A stretch of DNA of 64,000 bases. Source: Polaribacter sargassicola. Lineage in GTDB: Bacteria; Bacteroidota; Bacteroidia; Flavobacteriales; Flavobacteriaceae. The notes under the pieces are model-generated. The model searched no databases. It worked only from the letters and a program-made list of their open reading frames with translations, and was not told the DNA's origin. Shown in pieces: positions 56,587 to 64,000 of this stretch. The DNA lies in the NCBI RefSeq assembly GCF_021991835.1, contig NZ_JAHDAU010000008.1:110396-174395 (forward strand), written 5' to 3'. The position numbers and the translations under genes were made by a program. The stretch's first letter is position 1. Each line of letters starts with the position of its first letter.

Positions 56587-56664
56587 GAAATTTAATTTTT
56601 TATTTTCATTAAAATGAGCCATTTTTACTTGGTAAAACCTTATCTATTTTTGAAACAACCAAAA

Positions 56665-56676
56665 CTGGTTTACCAA
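56665..56676. promoter_or_regulatory. GntR operator before PL6b, copy 1
   Basis: CTGGTTTACCAA has one mismatch in the first base. It is tandem with the next site at 13 bp. Confidence 0.7.
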
Positions 56677-56677
56677 T

Positions 56678-56689
56678 TTGGTAAACCAA
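56678..56689. promoter_or_regulatory. GntR operator before PL6b, copy 2
   Basis: TTGGTAAACCAA is perfect and lies about 92 bp before the chosen PL6b start codon. Confidence 0.75.
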
Positions 56690-56927
56690 ATATATAAACA
56701 TTTGTTGAATAAAAAAAATACCTATTTATTGACTTTTATATAAATTAGATCATTTATAAGAAGATTATAAGCTATAAGGTTACACTAATTTTACACAAGA
56801 GAAATTATTTTTTAGAATTTTAAAAAATAATTAAAAAAACACACATAACTAAAACACTCTATAAGAGCAACTTATTTTGAAAACAAAAAGAACAAATAAA
56901 AAAAACTAAAAAAAAACTAAAAAAAAT

Positions 56928-56957
56928 TTGCTAGAACCATAAAACATACTATCTTTG
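56928..56957 (+). promoter_or_regulatory. tRNA-Gly/tRNA-Leu promoter
   Basis: TTG at 56928-56930 and TATCTTTG at 56950-56957 have a 19-bp spacer, the same geometry as the tRNA-Asn promoter. Confidence 0.75.
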
Positions 56958-57013
56958 CACCGCTCTAAACAATTAGACGTTTACAGCAAAAAGTTCTAAA
57001 TAAAATAATGACT

Positions 57014-57085
57014 GCGAAAGTAGCTCAGGGGTAGAGCATCACCTTGCCAAGGTGAGGGTCGCGGGTTCAAATCCCGTCTTTCGCT
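57014..57085 (+). tRNA. tRNA-Gly (GCC)
   Basis: Acceptor GCGAAAG pairs with CTTTCGC. The anticodon stem TCACC/GGTGA encloses TTGCCAA with anticodon GCC. The T-arm is GCGGG-TTCAAAT-CCCGT and the discriminator is T. It is cotranscribed with tRNA-Leu 19 bp downstream. The CCA end is not encoded. Confidence 0.97.
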
Positions 57086-57104
57086 CTATTTAAAATATAC
57101 CAAT

Positions 57105-57190
57105 GCTGAAGTGGTGGAATTGGTAGACACGCTGGACTTAAAATCCAGTGGTCAGTAATGGCCGTATGGGTTCAAGTCCCATCTTCAGTA
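57105..57190 (+). tRNA. tRNA-Leu (TAA)
   Basis: This class II tRNA has a long variable arm. The acceptor GCTGAAG pairs with CTTCAGT (one G-U). The anticodon stem CTGGA/TCCAG encloses a loop with anticodon TAA. The T-arm is ATGGG-TTCAAGT-CCCAT and the discriminator is A. A terminator follows within 5 bp. Confidence 0.97.
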
Positions 57191-57194
57191 CAAT

Positions 57195-57232
57195 AACCGT
57201 TGTTAATCTTATGATTTTCAACGGTTTTTTGA
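57195..57232 (+). terminator. Terminator of the tRNA-Gly/Leu unit
   Basis: AACCGTTG and CAACGGTT (57219-57226) form an 8-bp stem followed by a T-run. Confidence 0.75.
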
Positions 57233-57270
57233 TTTTACAAAATATTTTTACACAAATTAATTGTCTATTT

Positions 57271-57732
57271 TTATATAAGATATTGTCTATCTATTGATTG
57301 ATTTAAAGAAACCATAGTTTCTATCTTAAAAACACCTTTAATTTTCTTAATCTTGGTTTCTAATACATTTACTAAATCATTATTATTCTTACATATTACT
57401 TTTATAAAAATTGCAAAATTTCCGGTAGTATAATGGCATTCTAAAACTTCTGGCATTTCTTTTAACCTTTTTACTACAGAAGATAACAAAACATCATTAT
57501 CTAAATAAACACCTATAAAAACTGTTGTAGAATAACCTAATACTTCATGATTTATAATCATTTGATAGCTATCAATTAGCTTTGCTTTTTCAAGCTTTCT
57601 TAATCTTTGATGAATAGCTGCACCAGATACGCCTATTTCTCTAGCAATACTTAATATTGGAGTTCTAGCGTCTTTTGTTAAGCTTCTAATAATCTTTTTA
57701 TCAATACCATCTATTTTCATTTTAAAAAACAT
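57271..57732 (-). CDS. Lrp/AsnC family transcriptional regulator
   Basis: This 153-residue regulator has an N-terminal helix-turn-helix (about 8-55: GIDKKIIRSLTKDARTPILSIAREIGVSGAAIHQRL, given here in part) and a C-terminal RAM ligand-binding domain (about 70-145, with VLECHYTTGNFAIFIKV). Lrp-type proteins control amino acid metabolism as multimers. Targets cannot be read from this window. It lies downstream of accC on the same strand but beyond a hairpin, so it is probably a separate unit. The frame is intact and the length typical. Confidence 0.92.
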   Translation of the reverse strand: MFFKMKIDGIDKKIIRSLTKDARTPILSIAREIGVSGAAIHQRLRKLEKAKLIDSYQMIINHEVLGYSTTVFIGVYLDNDVLLSSVVKRLKEMPEVLECHYTTGNFAIFIKVICKNNNDLVNVLETKIKKIKGVFKIETMVSLNQSIDRQYLI

Positions 57733-57748
57733 TTTTATAAATATAAAA

Positions 57749-57780
57749 AAAGAGAATACATAATCTAATGTATTCTCTTT
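57749..57780. terminator. Terminator of the fabH-accB-accC operon
   Basis: AAAGAGAATACA and TGTATTCTCTTT form a 12-bp perfect stem with an 8-base loop and A/T runs on both sides. Confidence 0.85.
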
Positions 57781-57804
57781 TTTCCTTTATGATATTTTTA
57801 TTTC

Positions 57805-59142
57805 TTATTTCATTTCGAAATCTTCCATAAATTTTGTTGTATAATTTCCAGACACATAATCTGGATGATCCATTAATTGTCTATGAAAAGGAATTGTTGT
57901 TTTAACACCTTCTATAACAAACTCATCTAATGCACGTTTCATTTTATTAATTGCCTCTTCTCTTGTTTGAGCTGTGGTAATTAATTTAGCAATCATAGAA
58001 TCATAATTAGGAGGAATCATATAACCTGCATACACATGCGTATCTACTCTAACTCCATGACCACCTGGTGAGTGAAAAATTGTAATTTTTCCTGGTGCTG
58101 GTCTAAAATTATTTGAAGGATCTTCAGCATTAATTCTACACTCTATAGAATGCATTTGTGGAAAATAGTTTTTCCCTGAAATAGGAACTCCTGCTGCAAC
58201 TAGTATTTGCTCTCTAATTAAATCGTAATTAACAACTTCTTCTGTTATAGGATGCTCTACCTGAATACGAGTATTCATTTCCATAAAGAAAAAGTTTCTA
58301 TGTTTATCAACCAAAAACTCTACAGTACCAGCTCCTTCATATTTAATATATTCTGCTGCTTTTACAGCAGCATCTCCCATTCTATTTCTTAAATCATCTG
58401 TCATAAAAGGAGAAGGAGTTTCTTCTGTTAACTTTTGATGACGTCTCTGAACAGAACAATCTCTTTCAGATAAATGGCAAGCTTTTCCGTAAGAATCTCC
58501 AACAATTTGTATCTCTATATGTCTTGGCTCTTCTATAAGCTTCTCCATATACATATCGTCATTTCCAAAAGCTGCTTTACTTTCATGTCTTGCAGAATCC
58601 CAAGCATCTTTTAGATCTTCTTCTTTCCAAACTGCACGCATACCTTTACCACCACCTCCGGCTGATGCTTTTAGCATTACAGGGTAACCTATTGTTTTGG
58701 CAATTTGTTTACATTCTTCAAAATTTTCAATAACACCCTCACTCCCAGGAACACAAGGCACACCTGCTGCAATCATTGTAGATTTAGCATTTGCTTTATC
58801 TCCCATTTGGTTAATCATTACCCCAGTTGCACCAATAAACTTAATATTATGTTCTTCACATAATTTAGAAAATTTAGCATTTTCAGATAAAAAACCATAA
58901 CCTGGATGAATTGCATCTGCATTTGTTATTTCTGCAGCAGCAATGATATTAGCCATTTTTAAGTAAGATTCAGAACTAGCTGCAGGACCTATACAAACAG
59001 CTTCATCTGCAAATCTAACATGTAAACTTGCTTCATCTGCTGTAGAATAAACCGCTACAGTTTTTATGCCCATTTCTTTACAAGTTCTAATAACACGAAG
59101 TGCTATTTCTCCTCTATTGGCAATTAATATTTTTTTAAACAT
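57805..59142 (-). CDS. accC: Acetyl-CoA carboxylase biotin carboxylase subunit
   Basis: AccC carboxylates the biotin carried by AccB in the first committed step of fatty acid synthesis. The 445-residue protein starts [19 protein letters not shown]. It has the ATP-grasp loop [16 protein letters not shown], the signature [20 protein letters not shown] and the catalytic [17 protein letters not shown]. The C-terminal domain starts near [10 protein letters not shown]. All match a stand-alone biotin carboxylase subunit of normal length. It follows accB by 75 bp and fabH lies before that, which groups fatty acid initiation genes. Confidence 0.97.
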   Translation of the reverse strand: MFKKILIANRGEIALRVIRTCKEMGIKTVAVYSTADEASLHVRFADEAVCIGPAASSESYLKMANIIAAAEITNADAIHPGYGFLSENAKFSKLCEEHNIKFIGATGVMINQMGDKANAKSTMIAAGVPCVPGSEGVIENFEECKQIAKTIGYPVMLKASAGGGGKGMRAVWKEEDLKDAWDSARHESKAAFGNDDMYMEKLIEEPRHIEIQIVGDSYGKACHLSERDCSVQRRHQKLTEETPSPFMTDDLRNRMGDAAVKAAEYIKYEGAGTVEFLVDKHRNFFFMEMNTRIQVEHPITEEVVNYDLIREQILVAAGVPISGKNYFPQMHSIECRINAEDPSNNFRPAPGKITIFHSPGGHGVRVDTHVYAGYMIPPNYDSMIAKLITTAQTREEAINKMKRALDEFVIEGVKTTIPFHRQLMDHPDYVSGNYTTKFMEDFEMK

Positions 59143-59217
59143 AATTGTTTTAATTAGTTTGATTAGTAATTTAGTAAAAAAAAGAAATTTCTATTTCTTA
59201 TAAATTTGCTAAAAATA

Positions 59218-59697
59218 CTACGATGGATCTACTAAGAATAAAGGTTGATCAAATTCTACAGGAGAAGAATCATCAACTAATACTTTAACAATTTTACCTG
59301 AAACTTCAGATTCAATCTCATTAAATAACTTCATTGCTTCGATAACACAAACTGTATCACCAACATTAATTGCGGTACCAACTTCTACAAAATTTGGTTT
59401 ATCTGGAGATGGTTTTCTATAAAAAGTTCCTATAATAGGAGATTTTATTGTAATGTATTTAGATTCATTACTTTCTACTTTTGTAGCACCAGAATCTACA
59501 GGCATAGTTATTTGAGTAGCAACAGGAGCAGCTGGCTGTGGCATATTTGCAATAGGAGCAGCTTGTACAATTGTAGTCTCTGTCTTATCACTACCTGTTC
59601 TAATAGTAATTTTAATATCTTCCATTTCTAACTTAACCTCACTTGCGCCAGACTTTGCTACAAATTTTATAAGATTTTGAATTTCTTTAATATCCAT
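59218..59697 (-). CDS. accB: Acetyl-CoA carboxylase biotin carboxyl carrier protein
   Basis: The 159-residue carrier has an N-terminal helical part (IKEIQNLIKFVAKSG), a Pro/Ala-rich linker (about 45-70) and a biotinyl domain. The domain has SPIIGTFYRKPSPDKP and the biotinylated Lys123 in VIEAMKLFNEI. It also has the FYRKPSP thumb that is typical of acetyl-CoA carboxylase BCCP. It lies 25 bp downstream of fabH and immediately before accC, its partner enzyme. Confidence 0.97.
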   Translation of the reverse strand: MDIKEIQNLIKFVAKSGASEVKLEMEDIKITIRTGSDKTETTIVQAAPIANMPQPAAPVATQITMPVDSGATKVESNESKYITIKSPIIGTFYRKPSPDKPNFVEVGTAINVGDTVCVIEAMKLFNEIESEVSGKIVKVLVDDSSPVEFDQPLFLVDPS

Positions 59698-59722
59698 ACT
59701 TCTTATTCTTTAATTATTTGAT

Positions 59723-60718
59723 TTATGAATTATATGCCCATTTTAAGAAAGCAGCTCCCCAAGTGAAACCACCACCAAATGCGGCAAAAATTAAATTATC
59801 TCCTTTTTTTAATTGATTTTCGTAATCTGCTAATAAAAGTGGTAATGTTGCAGAAGTTGTATTACCATACTTTTGAATGTTCATCATTACTTTTTCTGAT
59901 GATACACCAACTCTTTTAGCTGTTGCTTCAATAATTCTTTTATTTGCTTGGTGTGCAACTAACCATTGAATATCTTTCTCTTCTAAATCGTTTCTAGTTA
60001 ACATTTTTTCAGCAACATCTGCCATATTAGAAACAGCGTATTTAAAAACAGTTTTTCCTTCTTGATAAACAAAATGTCTTTTCTCTTTTACAGTTTGTTC
60101 TGTTGTTGGCATCATAGATCCTCCTGCTTCTATTCTTAGAAAATCTCTTCCAACACCATCACTTCGTAAATATTCATCTTGTAAACCTAACCCTTCATTA
60201 TTTGGCTCAAATAATGCAGCACCTGCTCCATCTCCAAAAATTATACAGGTTGCTCTATCTTCATAATCTATAATTGAAGACATTTTATCTGCTCCAATTA
60301 ATAATACCTTTTTATATCTACCAGATTCAATATAACTAGCAGAAGTAGACATACCATACAAGAAACTAGAACAAGCCGCTTGTAAATCATAACCAAAAGC
60401 GTTTACGGCTCCAATTTCAGAAGCAACATATGCCGCTGTTGATGCAACTAGTAAATCTGGTGTTGCTGTACAAACAATTACTAAATCTATTTCTTTAGGA
60501 TCTGTATTAGATTTCTTTAATAAATCTTCAGTAGCTTTAATTGCCATATATGAAGTACCTAAACCTTCTCCTTTAAGAATTCTTCTTTCTTTAATACCAG
60601 TTCTTGTAGTTATCCACTCATCATTAGTGTCTACGTAGGTTTCTAATTCTTTATTGGTCAAAACATATTCAGGAACATACTTCCCTACTGCTGTAATTGC
60701 CGCAGTGATTTTAGTCAT
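59723..60718 (-). CDS. fabH: 3-oxoacyl-ACP synthase III
   Basis: FabH condenses acetyl-CoA or branched acyl-CoA with malonyl-ACP to start fatty acid synthesis. The 331-residue thiolase-fold protein carries Cys116 in DLQAACSSFLYGM, His in WLVAHQANKRI and Asn in YGNTTSATLPLLL, the full Cys-His-Asn triad. WITTRTGIKERR is near residues 35-46. Bacteroidota often have several FabH copies. This one sits in the conserved yceD-rpmF-fabH-acc order, but a terminator separates it from rpmF. Confidence 0.95.
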   Translation of the reverse strand: MTKITAAITAVGKYVPEYVLTNKELETYVDTNDEWITTRTGIKERRILKGEGLGTSYMAIKATEDLLKKSNTDPKEIDLVIVCTATPDLLVASTAAYVASEIGAVNAFGYDLQAACSSFLYGMSTSASYIESGRYKKVLLIGADKMSSIIDYEDRATCIIFGDGAGAALFEPNNEGLGLQDEYLRSDGVGRDFLRIEAGGSMMPTTEQTVKEKRHFVYQEGKTVFKYAVSNMADVAEKMLTRNDLEEKDIQWLVAHQANKRIIEATAKRVGVSSEKVMMNIQKYGNTTSATLPLLLADYENQLKKGDNLIFAAFGGGFTWGAAFLKWAYNS

Positions 60719-60825
60719 ATTTCAAGTTATTATCCTAACGTTAAGGAATTTCAAAGAAATGAAAATTATTTCACTTTTAGAGAAAAAAAGTAAAAAACAG
60801 TCATTTTTGGTTTGAAAACGCAAAA

Positions 60826-60849
60826 AAAACCCTCAAAAATGAGGGTTTT
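60826..60849 (-). terminator. Terminator of yceD-rpmF
   Basis: AAAACCCTCA and TGAGGGTTTT form a 10-bp stem with an AAAA loop, followed on the minus strand by a T-run. It lies 21 bp after rpmF. Confidence 0.85.
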
Positions 60850-60869
60850 TAAAATTATTAGTGTTTTAC

Positions 60870-61064
60870 TTATGCTTCTACAGCAGAAGATTCTAGTACT
60901 ACTTGTCCTCTGTAGTATAGTTTTCCTTCATGCCAGTGTGCTCTGTGGTATAAATGAGCTTCACCTGTTGTAGGATCTGTAGCAATTTGCTGAGAAGCTG
61001 CTTTGTAATGTGTTCTCCTTTTATCTCTTCTAGTTTTAGATATCTTTCTTTTAGGATGTGCCAT
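60870..61064 (-). CDS. rpmF: Large ribosomal subunit protein bL32
   Basis: The 64-residue basic protein starts [20 protein letters not shown], which is diagnostic for bL32, and ends with a flavobacterial-type acidic tail. The zinc-binding cysteines found in some bL32 proteins are absent, so this is the C-minus form. Its ATG is 1 bp after the yceD stop codon, so translation is probably coupled. Confidence 0.98.
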   Translation of the reverse strand: MAHPKRKISKTRRDKRRTHYKAASQQIATDPTTGEAHLYHRAHWHEGKLYYRGQVVLESSAVEA

Positions 61065-61065
61065 T

Positions 61066-61617
61066 TTATGTCTTTTTTTCTGTTATTAAATTCTTTAATT
61101 TATCCCACCTAGGGTCTGTCTCTGTTTCCTCAACAGTTTTTTCTACTCTGTTACTATCTAATTCTTTTAACTTACTTAATGTTGCAGACTCTAAACTACC
61201 ATCTAATACTCCAGGATGAATCCTTTTTAGTGGCACTGCCAACACAATCATTTCATATATATATTGTGCAACATTAAACTCATATGCTTCATGAGGTAAA
61301 ATTAAAATTTCCTCGTTATCATCGTTAAATTCAATACCAAAATTAACTATTAACGGTAATACCGCGTCTATTTCTTGGTTATATAGTTCTCCTGTAGTGT
61401 CACAAGGAACTTCTACATAACCTTTAGCATTAAAAGTTAACTCTAATAACGTACTTTTTTTTACAAAATCTAATGATACTTGAATAGATGAACTTTTAAA
61501 TTCATCATAATCAAAATAACTAAAGAACGTATTATCAATATCATATGTATATAAATGATTACCTTCTTTTAATCCTACAAACTGGATGTTGAATTCTCTT
61601 AAGTCTTTCATTACCAA
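61066..61617 (-). CDS. YceD/DUF177 family protein
   Basis: This 183-residue protein of the DUF177 (YceD) family is recognised by its position directly before rpmF and by the conserved block ECD-like [20 protein letters not shown], followed by an acidic stretch. In other bacteria the family is linked to 23S rRNA accumulation. The C-terminus ends [12 protein letters not shown], which is typical. No signal peptide is present. It is co-transcribed with rpmF. Confidence 0.88.
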   Translation of the reverse strand: MVMKDLREFNIQFVGLKEGNHLYTYDIDNTFFSYFDYDEFKSSSIQVSLDFVKKSTLLELTFNAKGYVEVPCDTTGELYNQEIDAVLPLIVNFGIEFNDDNEEILILPHEAYEFNVAQYIYEMIVLAVPLKRIHPGVLDGSLESATLSKLKELDSNRVEKTVEETETDPRWDKLKNLITEKKT

Positions 61618-61681
61618 ACATCAATTGAGCGTGCAAAGATATAAAAAAATATTATTTTATCATCTTTTCTTTAAAAAAGAA

Positions 61682-62719
61682 TTAATTTTTAATTAAAAGA
61701 GGGTTATTAGATAATTCTTTGAATTCTTTTCTTGTTTTATAAACTTTTATAGCCGTAAATAAAGCTTCTTTAAAAGATGAAGGATCTGCCAAATTTTTAC
61801 CTGCGATATCAAAACCAGTACCATGATCTGGTGATGTTCTAATTTTACTTAAACCTGCTGTAAAGTTTACACCTTTACCAAAAGATAGTGCTTTAAATGG
61901 TGCTAAACCTTGGTCATGATAAGTCGCTAAAACTCCATCAAATTGTTTATATGTTTCAGAACCAAAAAAACCATCTGCTGCATAAGGCCCAAAAACTAAT
62001 TTACCTGTTTTTCTAATCTCCTCTATAGTTGGTAAAATAACTTCATCATCTTCTTTACCTATAACTCCATTATCTCCACAATGAGGATTTAATGACAAAA
62101 CAGCAATTTTAGGTTTATTGATACCAAAATCTTCAATTAAGGAAGTATACATTGTTTCAACTTTCTCTTTAATTAATTCTGGAGTGATAGAATCAGCAAC
62201 TTTAGAAATAGGAATATGACCTGTTATTAATCCAATCTTTAATTCATCAGTCATAAGGATCATTAAACTTTTTCCTGATAAATTTGATTCTAAATATTCT
62301 GTATGACCAGGAAAATTAAAACTATCTGATTGGATAGTATCTTTATTTATTGGCGCTGTTAACAAAACATCTATACTTTCATTCTTTAAATATTCAACAC
62401 TAATTTCTAATGATTTTGCTGAATATTCACCCGATGTTTTAGTAGCTTTTCCTAATTCTATAAAAACATCTTCTTTCCAAATATTTAAAACGTTAATTCT
62501 ATTATAATTAATTTGTTTTAACGATGAAATTCCAAAAACTTGAGTTTCTATTTTTAATAGCTTTTTATACGCAGTAACAACTTTTGTTGATCCAAAAATA
62601 ACAGGTGTACAAAATTCTAGCATTCTTTTATCCATAAATGTCTTTAACACCACTTCTAAACCAATTCCATTTAAATCACCTATTGAAATACCTACAATAA
62701 TTTTATCAGATTTATCCAT
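61682..62719 (-). CDS. pdxA: 4-hydroxythreonine-4-phosphate dehydrogenase
   Basis: PdxA oxidizes 4-phosphohydroxy-L-threonine in pyridoxal phosphate synthesis. The 345-residue protein shows VGISIGDLNGIGLEV near the start, the substrate block LTAPINKDTI, NFPGHTEYLE with a metal-ligand His, AVLSLNPHCGDNG, TYHDQGLAPFKAL and RTSPDHGTGFDIAGK. These include the three metal-binding histidine positions. Length is normal. It is divergent from ribE with 59 bp between them and lies 64 bp upstream of yceD on the same strand. Confidence 0.96.
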   Translation of the reverse strand: MDKSDKIIVGISIGDLNGIGLEVVLKTFMDKRMLEFCTPVIFGSTKVVTAYKKLLKIETQVFGISSLKQINYNRINVLNIWKEDVFIELGKATKTSGEYSAKSLEISVEYLKNESIDVLLTAPINKDTIQSDSFNFPGHTEYLESNLSGKSLMILMTDELKIGLITGHIPISKVADSITPELIKEKVETMYTSLIEDFGINKPKIAVLSLNPHCGDNGVIGKEDDEVILPTIEEIRKTGKLVFGPYAADGFFGSETYKQFDGVLATYHDQGLAPFKALSFGKGVNFTAGLSKIRTSPDHGTGFDIAGKNLADPSSFKEALFTAIKVYKTRKEFKELSNNPLLIKN

Positions 62720-62778
62720 ATTAACTCTTCTATTATTCCTATTTTTGAATACTACAAAAGTAACTAAATTTTACAGAT

Positions 62779-63363
62779 ATGTTTACTGGTATAATAGAAA
62801 CACTTGGTACAATTACAAATATTAAAAAAGAGAAAGATAATATACATCTTACAGTAAAAAGCAATTTTACAAATGAATTAAAAATTGATCAAAGTGTAGC
62901 TCACAATGGTGTTTGCCTTACCGTAGTATCAATTAAAGATGACACATATACTGTTACAGCAATTAAAGAAACTTTAGAAAAAACTACTCTTAAAGATTTT
63001 GAAATTGGTAATTTAATTAATCTTGAAAGAGGAATGAAGCTTGGTGATAGATTAGACGGTCATATAGTACAAGGTCATGTAGACCACAAAGGAATATGCT
63101 CTAACATAAAAACTGAAGAGGGCAGTACTATCTTTACTTTTACTTATGACAGTAAATCAAATAACGTTACAATTGAAAAAGGATCAATAACTATAAATGG
63201 TGTTAGCTTAACAGTTATCAATTCTAAAAAAAACGAATTTAGTGTAGCTATAATACCTTATACTTTAGAAAACACAAACTTTAAACTTCTTAAAAAGGGG
63301 GATAATGTTAATTTAGAGTTTGATGTTATAGGCAAATATATTAGTAAACTTTCTAATTTCTAA
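62779..63363 (+). CDS. ribE: Riboflavin synthase alpha subunit
   Basis: The enzyme joins two lumazine molecules into riboflavin. The 194-residue protein is made of two similar barrels. The first starts MFTGIIETLGTI and contains NGVCLTVV. The second begins near GHVDHKG and repeats the pattern as INGVSLTVIN. Both lumazine-binding repeats are complete. No FMN riboswitch fits into the 59-bp leader. Its last 11 bp overlap the end of a convergent small gene. Confidence 0.96.
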   Translation: MFTGIIETLGTITNIKKEKDNIHLTVKSNFTNELKIDQSVAHNGVCLTVVSIKDDTYTVTAIKETLEKTTLKDFEIGNLINLERGMKLGDRLDGHIVQGHVDHKGICSNIKTEEGSTIFTFTYDSKSNNVTIEKGSITINGVSLTVINSKKNEFSVAIIPYTLENTNFKLLKKGDNVNLEFDVIGKYISKLSNF

Positions 63364-63550
63364 CTTTTTTTGTTCCATAAGCTATTCCACATACTAATAA
63401 AATAGCCAAACCGCTATCTATTGGTAAGCCCGGTGGTGGTGTTACTGTATCTCCTGTTTGTGGTGGTGGTGGCGGAGTTTTTTGGCTATATATATTGTTA
63501 ATTCCAATACAGACAAAAAACACTAATAATAAATATTTAATTTTCTTCAT
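63353..63550 (-). CDS. Small proline-rich protein with PID-CTERM-like sorting tail
   Basis: The ATG at 63550 is preferred. It is preceded by AGGGGAA and starts a signal peptide MKKIKYLLLVFFVCIGINN, while the in-frame ATG at 63628 does not. The 65-residue precursor matures to a short Pro-rich segment (TPPPPPQTGDTVTPPPG), then GLPIDSG, a hydrophobic stretch and KKVRN. This order (LPID, transmembrane, basic end) matches the PID-CTERM sorting signal of Bacteroidota, which is thought to be handled by an exosortase-like enzyme. Almost the whole mature protein is sorting signal and Pro linker. Its stop lies within ribE. Confidence 0.7.
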   Translation of the reverse strand: MKKIKYLLLVFFVCIGINNIYSQKTPPPPPQTGDTVTPPPGLPIDSGLAILLVCGIAYGTKKVRN

Positions 63551-63650
63551 TTCCCCTATTTTTTCTCTATTAAGCCACAAATATAAAACTTTATTAATTA
63601 ATAATTTACAACTTAGCTGTTTTATCAAAAAATCTGTTTAATGAGTCTTG

Positions 63651-63682
63651 AACTCATCAGTGATTAACTGATGAGTTTTTTG
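63651..63682 (+). terminator. Strong plus-strand hairpin with T-run, parent transcript unclear
   Basis: AACTCATCAGT and ACTGATGAGTT form an 11-bp perfect stem with loop GATTA, followed by T-rich sequence. The nearest plus-strand gene upstream is ribE, about 290 bp away, with the small convergent gene in between. It may end ribE readthrough. Confidence 0.65.
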
Positions 63683-63837
63683 TTTGATATCTAATTTAAA
63701 GAGCTTATGAGTTCTTTTTGATTGAGAGTATAGTTTCTACTTTGTTTGCTATGCTACAATCGATTAAAAAGCATAAAACACCTCTATATAATAATCATTA
63801 CTCTATATTTTATAGCTTCTTCTTTTAATTCTAAGCA

Positions 63838-63871
63838 TAAAAAAAGCCTCAATTCAAAAGAATTGAGGCTT
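63838..63871 (-). terminator. Terminator of the rRNA operon
   Basis: AGCCTCAATTC and GAATTGAGGCT (11 bp, loop AAAA) are followed on the minus strand by a T-run. It lies just downstream of the 5S gene. Confidence 0.88.
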
Positions 63872-63879
63872 TGATAAAG

Positions 63880-63988
63880 AAAGGCGGCGACCTACTCTCC
63901 CACATAAATGCAGTACCATTGGCGCTATTGGGCTTAACTTCTCTGTTCGAGATGGGAAGAGGTGAGCCCCAATGCAATAACCACCCTA
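63880..63988 (-). rRNA. rrf: 5S rRNA
   Basis: On the minus strand the gene starts near TTAGGGTGGTTATTGC, contains the conserved CTCACCTCTTCCCATCTCGA and ends near GTAGGTCGCCGCC. The terminal helix can be drawn (GGTGG with CCGCC). End points are uncertain by a few bases. The orientation implies 23S and 16S genes beyond the right edge. A terminator follows it. Confidence 0.9.
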
Positions 63989-64000
63989 AAATTTTCAGCT

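Larger units (their letters stand above)
56587..57013. promoter_or_regulatory. Region between PL6b and tRNA-Gly
   Basis: This 427-bp AT-rich stretch has no gene. It holds, from left to right, a half-site-like TTGGTAAAACC at 56629-56639, the tandem GntR operators at 56665-56689, a long AT stretch, and the tRNA promoter at its right end. Confidence 0.55.

Noticed and set aside
56587..56622. Upstream in-frame ATG of PL6b at 56622
   Set aside because: It would put a charged 12-residue extension before an otherwise perfect signal peptide, so the internal ATG at 56586 was chosen.
27723..56700. CRISPR array, prophage or transposon boundaries around the alginate locus
   Set aside because: No regularly spaced repeats, integrase or transposase genes were found. 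The nearby tRNA genes show no duplicated 3' ends that would mark attachment sites.
62720..62778. FMN riboswitch before ribE
   Set aside because: Only 59 bp separate pdxA and ribE, too short for the aptamer, and no RFN-box sequence is present.
63551..63628. Upstream in-frame ATG of the small sorted protein at 63628
   Set aside because: The extra 26 residues precede a clear signal peptide with its own ribosome-binding-like AGGGGAA, so the internal start is preferred.

Overview
The window comes from an AT-rich marine member of the Bacteroidota, most likely a Flavobacteriaceae close to Polaribacter. This is inferred from SusC/SusD pairs, type IX secretion (T9SS) C-terminal domains, TAnnTTTG -7 promoter elements with an upstream TTG, and a PID-CTERM-like small protein. 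No phage, insertion sequence or CRISPR array was seen.

Layout. 1-4.3 kb: a truncated secreted plug-like protein, an anti-sigma/ECF sigma pair, a HopJ-family protein, a glutathione-reductase-like flavoprotein and a Dus enzyme. 4.7-7.0 kb: katG. 7.1-11.7 kb: an M28 peptidase, then a cluster that looks like cell-wall peptide salvage (Ala-Glu epimerase, a PLP enzyme, a lipoprotein amidase). 11.8-16.4 kb: an orphan SusC/SusD pair. 16.7-27.3 kb: housekeeping genes (OsmC, RecJ, VOC protein, PIF1-like helicase, DUF2200, papain-like amidase, odhAB), then tRNA-Asn. 57.0-64.0 kb: tRNA-Gly, tRNA-Leu, an Lrp-family regulator, accC-accB-fabH, rpmF-yceD, pdxA, ribE, a small sorted protein, and a 5S rRNA on the minus strand. 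The rest of that rRNA operon would lie beyond the right edge.

The centre (27.7-56.7 kb) is a large polysaccharide utilization locus (PUL) that reads as alginate-specific. It encodes two PL6 lyases, a PL17 oligoalginate lyase, a second heparinase II/III-fold lyase, a jelly-roll lyase with a T9SS tail, a KdgF cupin, a DEH-reductase-like SDR, a hexuronate-type MFS transporter, a Gfo/Idh/MocA oxidoreductase, two SusC/SusD pairs, two large surface lipoproteins and a secreted binding-module protein. The inferred flow is: secreted and surface lyases cut the polymer, SusCD imports oligomers, periplasmic lyases make unsaturated monouronate, KdgF linearizes it to DEH, the MFS protein imports it and the SDR reduces it to KDG. 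KDG kinase and KDPG aldolase are not in the window.

The most striking signal is a shared operator, TTGGT-NN-ACCAA, which fits the FadR-type GntR consensus. It lies upstream of every apparent transcription unit of the PUL and was not noticed elsewhere in the window. It is single before the gntR gene itself and occurs as tandem pairs exactly 13 bp apart before four units, with a decayed second copy at a fifth, divergent, promoter. A second notable signal is a roughly 200-residue domain that occurs both in a PKD-bearing surface lipoprotein and in a T9SS-secreted protein, so it may be an undescribed alginate-binding module.
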